The position numbers were made by a program, and so were the translations under genes. Shown here one piece after another: positions 1-5,875 of a DNA stretch of 9,006 nt (positions within the stretch are counted from its first letter, which is position 1; each line of letters opens with the position of its first letter). Source of the DNA: CBDULX01 sp965368175 (lineage in GTDB: Bacteria; Pseudomonadota; Gammaproteobacteria; SZUA-229). The stretch is taken from NCBI GenBank assembly GCA_965368175.1, contig CBDULX010000126.1:1-9006 (forward strand), given 5' to 3'. The notes under the pieces were generated by a model. The model was not told the origin of the DNA and ran no database searches. It was given only the letters and a program-made list of their open reading frames with translations.

Positions 1-838
1 GTTCTTGAGGTTCGTCAATTATTTCAGGCTCATCGGATTGAGTTTCAGGCTGAATAATGTTGTCAGGATTATTCGGGTCCTGAGGTTTGTCAATTATTAC
101 AAGCTCATCAGAATTAGTTTCAGGCTCATTAATAATGTTTTGATTATCCAGGTTTTCAGGTTCGTCAGTTATTTCAAGCTCATCGGGTTGTTGTTCCAAT
201 GTGTTATGAATTCCATTTTGCTCTAATAATTTGCTAACTGCATCATATAAAAGATCCAGTCGGCTAACAAAATCGGTGTCGAATAATTCAAACAGGATAT
301 CATCTATGTCTTCATCTAATTCAAGTTCGGAAATGGATGCCAGGTATGCATCGCAGAAGTTGTTTGGGATTATGGCTTTAGGATGAATGGATGAATTTGT
401 CTGGCTGGATAACTCGAGTAACTGTCCTTCGAGTTTTGTGATGGAAGTTTCGTATAGTTTAGCCGCTTTGTCATGAAGCAGGGCTATTGCCTGTTTTCGT
501 TTTTCTGGAACCAATTTATGAATGTGATCAGATGCACTATCAATATCAGCATTCCTGGATGCTTTCATATGGGCGCTAAGCGACTGTGCAAAACGTCGTC
601 CAATATTGCTGCGCTCTGCTCGTAACATGCGCATATTGTTGAAGTAATGGTCGTGGTTTTCAGCCTGTTCAGAGGATTTTGTAAGTGCAAATAGCTTGTT
701 GTCGGCAGCAATTAGTGTTTTGCTTAATAGTTCGGAAATGGTTTTATTAAGAATTCGAGTGATTTCAATATTTAATTGTTTGAAATCGGTGCTGCCAGGT
801 TCAGGTATGTAATCTTCTATAGGAGTGTCACTGCTCAT
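1..838 (-). CDS. DUF1631-like protein, N-terminal part (C-terminus beyond window edge)
   Basis: An open frame on the minus strand runs from an ATG at 838-836 to the left edge with no stop, giving 279 codons of a longer protein. A TAA lies in frame two codons upstream, so this ATG is the first possible start; a weak GAG sits seven bases before it. Residues about 20-100 are helical and contain YFNNMRMLRAERSNIGRRF (65-83). Residues about 152-210 contain a P-x-x-F-C-D-A-Y stretch, the acidic run ELELDEDIDD and a D-LLYDAVSKLLEQNGI helix. Both blocks resemble the N-terminal part of DUF1631 (sometimes labelled thymidine phosphorylase-like) proteins of Gammaproteobacteria; this is recognition from memory, not a search. 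From residue about 219 the protein becomes an acidic, Pro/Asn-rich 25-residue repeat. There is no signal peptide or membrane segment, so it is probably cytoplasmic. The biochemical function of the family is unknown to me. Confidence 0.8.
   Translation of the reverse strand, partial: MSSDTPIEDYIPEPGSTDFKQLNIEITRILNKTISELLSKTLIAADNKLFALTKSSEQAENHDHYFNNMRMLRAERSNIGRRFAQSLSAHMKASRNADIDSASDHIHKLVPEKRKQAIALLHDKAAKLYETSITKLEGQLLELSSQTNSSIHPKAIIPNNFCDAYLASISELELDEDIDDILFELFDTDFVSRLDLLYDAVSKLLEQNGIHNTLEQQPDELEITDEPENLDNQNIINEPETNSDELVIIDKPQDPNNPDNIIQPETQSDEPEIIDEPQE
6..196 (-). repeat. 75-bp in-frame tandem repeat (25 residues) in the DUF1631-like gene
   Basis: Three consecutive copies start at 6, 81 and 156, exactly 75 bp apart. 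By hand alignment, copies 1 and 2 share about 58 of 75 bases; copy 3 is recognisable for about 35-40 bases before similarity fades. In the protein the units read DELEITDEPENLDNQ..., DELVIIDKPQDPNNP... and DEPEIIDEPQE..., each with a closing xxEPET/QPET block. The unit is rich in Asp, Glu, Pro and Asn, consistent with a disordered acidic linker. More copies may lie beyond the left edge. The period is a multiple of three, so copy number can change without a frameshift. Confidence 0.85.
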
Positions 839-1134
839 TGATTAACTCAGCTGATGCAAAATTATATAGTTAGCAATGATCAGTAATCATCCGTAAATGC
901 TGGCCAGGAAAAATAGCTTCACTGGTGTCCGTTGGTGCGATCTAATTGCCGTTTATAGAGTTTTATCATTTTTAGGCGCTTCATAGTCATGAGCGACAAA
1001 TGCATTTACGAACTTTCACTCTAACATACTTGCTGAACACCATATAAATCAGAATTGTATTTTATAGCTCAATCTGCGGTTTTATGAAGCCAGGGGGTTC
1101 AGATATAAGTTAGCAGTATCGGTCAGGTCCTCGA
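839..1134. other. AT-rich spacer between the HDOD gene end and the DUF1631-like gene start
   Basis: No convincing gene is visible on either strand, and there is no clear intrinsic terminator for the HDOD/speE transcript. The spacer holds a candidate minus-strand -10 near the DUF1631-like start, and two weak repeats: a 9-bp inverted pair CGTAAATGC (892-900) and GCATTTACG (1002-1010), and a near-direct repeat TATAGTTAGCA (865-875) and TATAAGTTAGCA (1104-1115) differing by one inserted base. Their role is unknown and chance is possible at this AT content. Confidence 0.5.
861..890 (-). promoter_or_regulatory. Candidate promoter of the DUF1631-like gene
   Basis: Read on the minus strand, 866-861 is a perfect TATAAT -10 hexamer about 22 bases upstream of the ATG. 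The best -35 at a usual distance is poor (ATGATT at 890-885, spacer 18), and there is no TG extension. The short leader of about 15-20 bases would just fit the weak GAG ribosome site. Supported only by the -10 match and its position. Confidence 0.35.
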
Positions 1135-2007
1135 TTACATGCTTTCGACCTTGGGGCAGATAATATCAAGGACTTCACCAGTCTGTTCCCAGGCCTGATC
1201 CATCAGTTGTGGAAGAATGTTAAGATTAATACCTGTGATGTTAAGGGTCTCAGGTTCAAAATATGGATAATCGTCCAGCAGGTGCTCATTAATTTCAGTT
1301 TCCGGTCCAATGGCATTGACGATGCAGTTGGAGATATGGACGATGGCAGTTTCAACTGGATATTTGCGAGCTTTTAATGGGTCGTGATGGTAGCTGATGG
1401 TGTCTTTTAATGTGTCTGCCAGTTTCCAGGCAGTGATGAGTGCACCACCGACATCTGCGTGGGTATAACCCAGAATCTCCTGTTCGGCGCGGAAAATAAC
1501 ACCATCCGTACTATTCGCCTCCATCAGTATATCCTCTGACAACTCAGGTTCCTGGTAATACAGGATCAGTTTACCAATATCGTGCAATAAACCCGCTACG
1601 AACAGGCGTTCACCATGGAGAATGTTGCAATGACGGGACAGTAATTTGGCAACTATACCGGTATGGATACTGTGGCGCCAGAACAGGTCTATATCCACCA
1701 GTTCATTGGGTATGCGTTTAAAGGTTTCCACCGCCGATGTGGCCAGTACCAGGTTTCGTAAATCTTCTTCCCCTATTACCGACACAGCGCGGCTGACCAG
1801 CTCTATCTTTACACGCAGGCCATAAAAAGCACTGTTAACGATCCTCAGTATACGCGCAGTGAGCGACGGGTCATGGCTGATGACGTCCCCTAGCTGTTTG
1901 GCGTCATGTTTGGGATCGGACATAACCTGGTTCACCCGGATAAAAATCTCCGGAAGTGAAATCAGTTTAATGACACCTTTGACCAGCTCTTCGGGGCTTT
2001 TTGGCAT
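1135..2007 (-). CDS. HDOD domain signalling protein
   Basis: The 290-residue protein is almost entirely one HDOD domain, a non-enzymatic or uncertain relative of the HD phosphohydrolases found in bacterial signalling proteins. The N-terminal half shows the usual SLPEIFIRVNQVM...DAKQLGDVISHDPSLTARILRIVNSAFYGL pattern broken over residues 17-64. The HD half keeps F-W-R-H-S-I-H (109-115), the LHDIGK motif with H142-D143, YTHADVGG with H183, and HH at 207-208. The last metal-ligand position of true HD enzymes, usually Asp in a VHxAD pattern, is Asn here (VHISN, N227), which argues against classical HD-GYP-type phosphodiesterase activity; there is no GYP motif. There is no attached output domain, signal peptide or membrane helix. 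The start is supported by an AGGAAAC ribosome site (2018-2012) seven bases before the ATG. It follows speE by 20 bp on the same strand, so the two are probably co-transcribed. Confidence 0.9.
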   Translation of the reverse strand: MPKSPEELVKGVIKLISLPEIFIRVNQVMSDPKHDAKQLGDVISHDPSLTARILRIVNSAFYGLRVKIELVSRAVSVIGEEDLRNLVLATSAVETFKRIPNELVDIDLFWRHSIHTGIVAKLLSRHCNILHGERLFVAGLLHDIGKLILYYQEPELSEDILMEANSTDGVIFRAEQEILGYTHADVGGALITAWKLADTLKDTISYHHDPLKARKYPVETAIVHISNCIVNAIGPETEINEHLLDDYPYFEPETLNITGINLNILPQLMDQAWEQTGEVLDIICPKVESM

Positions 2008-2027
2008 TATTGTTTCCTGTTTTATGA

Positions 2028-2888
2028 CTATCCCAGCATTGATTTAAGGAACTCTGGAAGAGCAACACTGGCACGATGTATATCTATATTATAATAATGG
2101 TTTATAAATCCTTTATTTTCTACCGAATCACTACGAATTTCTGGAATTTTTTCAGTTTTGCCGGCCATAGTGCAACTCCACCAGCCACTGGGATAACAGG
2201 GCTGAGGGAAATTCAGCGTCTGAGTGGCCTGGAAGCCGGCTTTTCGCATATTTATGTGCATAGGTTTTATGATACTGTCTGCGTGCAACAACGGGGATTC
2301 GCTTTGTTGTACAAGTAAGCCATCCTCGGCCAGCGCTCTATGGCAGTTACTGAAAAACTCCGGAGTGAACAATACTTCACCTGGCCCTACCGGGTCGGTA
2401 CTGTCGACAATGATTACGTCATAAAAACCGGTTTTTGCATCGCGCACCCATTTAATCCCGTCATCGAAATGCAGTTCGGCCCGGGGATCATTGTTGTTTT
2501 TACAAAGCTCCGGGAAATATTTCTCTGCCAGCCTGGTGACCTGCTCATCTATATCTACCTGCTGGGCCAGTTCGACATTTGGGTGTTTGAGTACTTCACT
2601 TAATGTGCCGCAGTCTCCGCCGCCAATAATTAATACCCGCCTCGGTTCGGGGTGAGTGAATAAAACAGGGTGGCTCATCATTTCATGATAGAGGAAATTA
2701 TCTCGGCTAGTGAGCATGATGTAACCATCAATCACCATCAATTTACCGAAGCTCCGGGTATCGTAGATTTCGATTTTCTGAAACTGGGACTGAATTTCTT
2801 CAAGTTTTTTGCCTTCTGCAAGTTTTAGTGAAAAGGCCGTGCCTTCTGCGGGGACAGATTCAGTGAACCAGCTGTTATCAAGTGACAT
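2028..2888 (-). CDS. speE: Polyamine aminopropyltransferase (spermidine synthase)
   Basis: The 286-residue protein matches spermidine synthase, which transfers an aminopropyl group from decarboxylated S-adenosylmethionine to putrescine in the cytosol. It has the small N-terminal beta domain (about 1-70, with DTRSFGKLMVIDGYIMLTS), then the YHEMMSHP stretch (67-74), the nucleotide-binding loop LIIGGGDCGTL (86-96), the VDIDEQV acidic turn (111-117), FDDG (141-144) and the DSTDPVGPGEVLF active-site loop (162-174), plus QPCYPSGWWSC (229-239). The length is as expected (E. coli SpeE is about 288). The usual GGGDG motif has Cys after the Asp (C93), a variant also known to me from other proteobacteria. 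The start is supported by AGGA at 2902-2899, ten bases before the ATG. speD, its usual partner in E. coli, is not in the window; the next gene in the operon encodes an HDOD protein, and speA diverges upstream. Confidence 0.95.
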   Translation of the reverse strand: MSLDNSWFTESVPAEGTAFSLKLAEGKKLEEIQSQFQKIEIYDTRSFGKLMVIDGYIMLTSRDNFLYHEMMSHPVLFTHPEPRRVLIIGGGDCGTLSEVLKHPNVELAQQVDIDEQVTRLAEKYFPELCKNNNDPRAELHFDDGIKWVRDAKTGFYDVIIVDSTDPVGPGEVLFTPEFFSNCHRALAEDGLLVQQSESPLLHADSIIKPMHINMRKAGFQATQTLNFPQPCYPSGWWSCTMAGKTEKIPEIRSDSVENKGFINHYYNIDIHRASVALPEFLKSMLG

Positions 2889-2903
2889 ATTGTTCGTATC
2901 CTG

Positions 2904-2930
2904 TAAAAAAGGCGGCTGGAAGATTTCCAG
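2904..2930 (-). promoter_or_regulatory. Stem-loop followed by a T-run in the speE leader
   Basis: On the speE strand a perfect 6-bp stem CTGGAA / TTCCAG (2930-2925 with 2921-2916, loop ATC) is followed by CCGCC and then six T residues, just upstream of the speE ribosome site. It resembles a weak intrinsic terminator or attenuator, but the five-base gap between stem and T-run and the moderate stem strength make that uncertain. No leader peptide is evident. Confidence 0.35.
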
Positions 2931-2960
2931 TGTGTGGCCAGATGTAAGCTTAAAGTAATG

Positions 2961-2988
2961 ATTTTAAATCAGTCTGGTCTATAGGCAA
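2961..2988 (-). promoter_or_regulatory. Candidate speE promoter
   Basis: On the minus strand, TTGCCT (2988-2983, four of six -35 bases) and TAAAAT (2966-2961, five of six -10 bases) are separated by 16 bp. The predicted start near 2954 leaves a leader of about 65 bases containing the stem-loop at 2930-2916. Its -35 occupies almost the same bases as the candidate speA -35 on the other strand. Confidence 0.4.
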
Positions 2989-3010
2989 CATCTTTATGCG
3001 GGCGTAGAAT
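2982..3010 (+). promoter_or_regulatory. Candidate speA promoter
   Basis: TAGGCA (2982-2987, four of six -35 bases) and TAGAAT (3005-3010, five of six -10 bases) are separated by the optimal 17 bp. Transcription would start near 3017, about 30 bases before the preferred speA ATG. The -35 overlaps the candidate speE -35 on the opposite strand (2983-2988). Confidence 0.45.
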
Positions 3011-3046
3011 ATCCGGGTTTTAGACTGATAATAAAGTTTGCAGATT

Positions 3047-4924
3047 ATGGCTGAATGGAACACTGAACAGGCGCGCCGGGTTTATAACATAGATCATTGG
3101 GGCGCTGGTTTTTTTGATATCAGTAATGATGGTAATTTACTGGTGCGTCCGGATCCAGCGTCTGCCAAATCGATTAATCTGTCGCAGTTGATTAAAGAGA
3201 TAAAACAGTCGGGTCTCAGATTCCCGGTGCTGGTACGCTTTCCTGGTATCCTCAAACACCGCATCCAGGAGCTCTGCGGTGCTTTTGTCGATGCTGCCAG
3301 CCAGCTAGACTATCAGTCACGACATACTGCGGTTTATCCTATCAAGGTAAACCAGCAGCGTTGTGTGGTGGAAGAAATCCTGCAGCACGGTGGTGAGCGG
3401 GTCGGCCTTGAAGCCGGCAGCAAACCAGAGTTGATGGCAGTACTGGCGGCATCCAGGCCGGGCAGTATTATTGTCTGTAATGGTTATAAAGATCGCGAAT
3501 ATATCCGTCTGGCCCTGATTGGTCAGAAGCTTGGGCACAGGGTTTATATCGTGGTTGAAAAGCCAACGGAAATAGAACTGATCCTGCAACAATCCCGTGA
3601 ACTGGGTGTGGAGCCTATGATTGGCGTCCGCTTAAGACTGGCCTCATTAGGCAAGGGTAAGTGGCAGAATAGCGGTGGGGAAAAAGCCAAGTTCGGACTG
3701 TCGGCCGCCCAGGTATTGAACATGGTGGAATACCTTAAACAACGGAATAGCCTTCAGTATCTCAATCTGCTGCATTTTCACATGGGTTCCCAGATTGCCA
3801 ATATCCATGATCTGCAGGGTGGGCTTCAGGAAGCAGCGAGACATTATGCAGAACTGAGTAAACTGGGTGCAAAACTGGAAGTATTCGATGTCGGGGGTGG
3901 TCTGGCTGTGGATTATGATGGTACTCGTTCACGCAACGATTGCTCGATGAATTACAGCCTGCAGGAATATGCCCTCAATGTGCTGAAGATTATTAAAGCT
4001 ACCTGTGATGAAAATGACCTGGCTCATCCCCAGATCGTTACTGAATCTGGTCGTGCTATGACCGCGCATCACGCTATGTTGATCAGTAACGTGATTGAAA
4101 CTGAAGCTGTACAATATGAGCAGTTGCAGGAGCCCGATCAGGGCGCGCCGCTGCCACTGACAGAACTCTGGCGGGTTTATCAGGGGCAGCGGCGTTCTTC
4201 GATTGAGCAGTATCACCATGCCCAGTACTGGTTTGAGCAGGCCCAGGGCCAGTACACCCTGGGAAGCTTAAACCTGCAACAGCGAGCCGAAGCAGAGCGA
4301 CTGTATTTTTCCATCTGTAAAAATATTCAAAAGGCGCTGCAATCAAACGGCCGCGCCAGTGATGTACTGGATGAAATCAACGAAAAGCTGGCAGACAAAT
4401 ACTTCTGTAATTTTTCAGTGTTTCAATCCATGCCCGATGTCTGGGGGATTGGTCAGGTGTTTCCGGTGGTGCCTATTCATCGGTTAGATGAGCAACCGGA
4501 TCGTCGTGGCATAGTGCACGATTTGACCTGTGATTCCGATGGTCAGATTGAGTTTTATCCCGACAGTGAAGGGATAGAAACTACCCTGCCGCTACATAAG
4601 GTTAAACCCGATGAAGAATACTGGCTGGGAATGTTTTTATTAGGGGCCTATCAGGAAATACTGGGGGATATGCACAACCTGTTCGGCGATACCGATGCCA
4701 TTAATGTGGAACTTAACGAGGATGGTAGTCATAATCTGCATGGGGCAGAACTGGGAGATAGTATCGAGGAGTTGCTGGCCTATGTGCACTTTGATATTGC
4801 AGCCATGCTGAAAACCTACCAGCAGAAAATAGATGCGATTGAATTATCGGAGAATGAAAAAATTACCTTCTTCAATGAAATGGAAGAAGGTATTAAGGGT
4901 TATACCTATTTTGAAAAGGAATAA
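3047..4924 (+). CDS. speA: Biosynthetic arginine decarboxylase
   Basis: SpeA is a PLP enzyme of the alanine-racemase-fold class that converts arginine to agmatine, the first step of the agmatine route to putrescine. Numbering from the upstream TTG at 3038, the PLP lysine is K103 in AVYPIKVNQQ. Further landmarks are GLEAGSKPEL (123-132), LLHFHMGSQ (244-252), the phosphate-binding DVGGGL (284-289), TESGRA (335-340), the WGIGQVFPVVPIHRL block (469-483), and catalytic Cys C498 in HDLTCDSDG. The C-terminus has the expected helical region ending GYTYFEKE. The length of about 625 is close to the family norm (E. coli about 658, which has a longer N-terminus). I prefer the ATG at 3047 (MAEWNTEQARRVYNIDHWG), because the alternative TTG at 3038 adds only three residues and neither start has a good ribosome site. 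The gene diverges from speE, its pathway partner. No agmatinase or agmatine deiminase gene lies in the window. Confidence 0.96.
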   Translation: MAEWNTEQARRVYNIDHWGAGFFDISNDGNLLVRPDPASAKSINLSQLIKEIKQSGLRFPVLVRFPGILKHRIQELCGAFVDAASQLDYQSRHTAVYPIKVNQQRCVVEEILQHGGERVGLEAGSKPELMAVLAASRPGSIIVCNGYKDREYIRLALIGQKLGHRVYIVVEKPTEIELILQQSRELGVEPMIGVRLRLASLGKGKWQNSGGEKAKFGLSAAQVLNMVEYLKQRNSLQYLNLLHFHMGSQIANIHDLQGGLQEAARHYAELSKLGAKLEVFDVGGGLAVDYDGTRSRNDCSMNYSLQEYALNVLKIIKATCDENDLAHPQIVTESGRAMTAHHAMLISNVIETEAVQYEQLQEPDQGAPLPLTELWRVYQGQRRSSIEQYHHAQYWFEQAQGQYTLGSLNLQQRAEAERLYFSICKNIQKALQSNGRASDVLDEINEKLADKYFCNFSVFQSMPDVWGIGQVFPVVPIHRLDEQPDRRGIVHDLTCDSDGQIEFYPDSEGIETTLPLHKVKPDEEYWLGMFLLGAYQEILGDMHNLFGDTDAINVELNEDGSHNLHGAELGDSIEELLAYVHFDIAAMLKTYQQKIDAIELSENEKITFFNEMEEGIKGYTYFEKE

Positions 4925-4925
4925 C

Positions 4926-4951
4926 CCTGAATCATGGGCATGAATGTCAGG
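4926..4951. terminator. Possible bidirectional stem-loop between convergent speA and the FHA gene
   Basis: The 22-bp gap between the two convergent stop codons is covered by nested inverted repeats: CCTGA (4926-4930) with TCAGG (4947-4951), and inside them TCATG (4932-4936) with CATGA (4939-4943). Nothing else in the gap could end transcription. There is no T-run on either side and the stem is short, so the assignment is tentative. Confidence 0.3.
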
Positions 4952-5213
4952 AGCACATTTGAGCTCTGGCCACCAGTTCTCTAACTGAACAGACTTGATT
5001 ACCAAAGGCAAGTGTCTGATTAAGAGTGATATAGCCTTCCTTGAAGCGTTTGCGTTGTCCATTCTCCACAATATAAGTACCGTTTGTGGAATCTAGATCA
5101 GTTAGATATAAGTCGTCATTTAATACGACCAGTTCGGCATGTCGTGAGCTGGTGGTTCTATCAAACATTTGAATATTGCCATGACGGCCAATGGTATATG
5201 TTCGATTATTCAT
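4947..5213 (-). CDS. Small stand-alone FHA domain protein
   Basis: The 88-residue product is essentially a single forkhead-associated domain, a phosphothreonine-peptide binding module. The conserved residues are all present: G9-R10 (TIGR), S23-R24-H25 (SSRHAEL) and N44-G45-T46 (DLDSTNGTYI), the last in the usual context of STNGT. The loop between GR and SRH appears about two residues shorter than in typical FHA domains, and the domain starts at residue 3-4 with no N-terminal extension. There are no other domains, membrane segments or signal peptide, so it would act as a soluble adaptor. The ATG at 5213-5211 has a GAG eight bases upstream. The gene is convergent with speA and has the truncated haemoglobin gene 173 bp upstream on the same strand. 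No Ser/Thr kinase or phosphatase is encoded nearby, so its partner cannot be inferred. Confidence 0.85.
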   Translation of the reverse strand: MNNRTYTIGRHGNIQMFDRTTSSRHAELVVLNDDLYLTDLDSTNGTYIVENGQRKRFKEGYITLNQTLAFGNQVCSVRELVARAQMCS

Positions 5214-5307
5214 TAGTTAACTCGATATCGTTATTGATGCTGCATACGGCCCTTAAAAAGCCTCATATGTACTATATAATTAATGATCCTGTCTATATTG
5301 TGATCCT

Positions 5308-5354
5308 TATCAAATAATTATCTAAGTTTATACAGGTATAAATTAAATTTGATA
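5308..5354. repeat. Nested inverted repeat in the spacer between the haemoglobin and FHA genes
   Basis: The inner element, TTTATACAGGTATAAA (5327-5342), is a near-perfect 16-bp palindrome with 7-bp arms and a two-base centre. It is flanked by an outer 8-bp inverted pair, TATCAAAT (5308-5315) and ATTTGATA (5347-5354). It lies about 95-140 bp upstream of the FHA start and 32 bp beyond the haemoglobin stop. The palindrome has the size of an operator for a dimeric regulator. It could also form a stem-loop in RNA, though it is very AT-rich and lacks a terminator T-run. Confidence 0.5.
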
Positions 5355-5386
5355 TGTCCGTCACAATTAAGACCTCACAAAATAGC

Positions 5387-5764
5387 TTACTGATTTCTCA
5401 TAAAATCAGCGGTTTTGTAAAAAGCCGCCGCTAATTCAGTTTTTAATGGCTCGGCTATAGATAGATCCTGCATGGCTTTATTCATGCACAATATCCATTG
5501 ATCCCGTTCTTTCTCACTGATTTTGAAAGGCATGTGGCGTTGTCTTAGCCGTGGGTGTCCGTATTTTTCCATATACAGAGGTGGCCCTCCCAGCCAGCCA
5601 GATAAAAACATGAACAGTTTTTCACGTGCATCGGATAAATCCGGGGCGTGGATGTTACGAATATCGCGGGTTTCTGGTAGTTCATCCATCAATTGATAGA
5701 AGTGATCCACCAGTTTGCGCAGGGTTTGCTCGCCTCCCAGGCGTTCATAATGAGTGTTTTGCAT
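5387..5764 (-). CDS. Group II truncated haemoglobin (TrHbO-type)
   Basis: The 125-residue protein is a 2-over-2 haem globin of group II, a cytosolic haem protein of a family that binds O2, NO or related ligands. The group II signature is clear: F22-Y23 at helix positions B9-B10, FLSGWLGGPPLY (53-64), then KYGHPRLRQRHMPF (67-80) containing the proximal histidine H77 (F8), and W90 at position G8 in DQWILCM. Length is typical for bacterial members. The start MQNTHYERLGGEQTLRKLV matches the family N-terminus, although no strong ribosome site precedes it. The gene is divergent from typA, with 111 bp between the two starts, and is not in an operon with any redox partner. Physiological role (oxygen, NO or peroxide handling) cannot be decided from sequence. 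Confidence 0.93.
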   Translation of the reverse strand: MQNTHYERLGGEQTLRKLVDHFYQLMDELPETRDIRNIHAPDLSDAREKLFMFLSGWLGGPPLYMEKYGHPRLRQRHMPFKISEKERDQWILCMNKAMQDLSIAEPLKTELAAAFYKTADFMRNQ

Positions 5765-5796
5765 GACTATATACGACGAAAAGATTGAATATGTCT

Positions 5797-5835
5797 ATTT
5801 TACACAGATCATCAGGCATTAATATGATGTATAAT
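5797..5835 (+). promoter_or_regulatory. Divergent promoter region for typA and the truncated haemoglobin gene
   Basis: For typA a perfect TATAAT (5830-5835) lies 40 bp before the ATG, with only a weak -35 (GATCAT, 5807-5812, spacer 17). For the haemoglobin gene on the other strand, TAAAAT (5802-5797) is the best -10, about 33 bp before its ATG, also without a good -35. Poor -35 elements on both sides could mean activator dependence or simply modest promoters. typA has no recognisable Shine-Dalgarno sequence in the last 15 bases before its ATG. Confidence 0.45.
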
Positions 5836-5875
5836 TCGCGCCCCTTTATCTAGATCTTTATACCCGGTTGTTATT

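Noticed and set aside
5..226. Plus-strand open frame of 73 codons with a repeating Arg-Phe-Val-Asn-Tyr pattern
   Set aside because: It is the antisense of the acidic 75-bp repeat of the DUF1631-like gene. Its repetitive look comes entirely from that repeat, and it has no ribosome site.
1135..2007. HD-GYP c-di-GMP phosphodiesterase
   Set aside because: There is no GYP motif and the final metal-ligand position is Asn; the layout is that of an HDOD domain.
2076..2603. Three overlapping plus-strand open frames
   Set aside because: They are antisense to speE, whose motifs are intact across the whole stretch, and their translations look random.
5084..5317. 77-codon plus-strand open frame overlapping the FHA gene and spacer
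   Set aside because: Its first half is antisense to the FHA domain motifs and its second half is AT-rich spacer; it shows no domain and no ribosome site.
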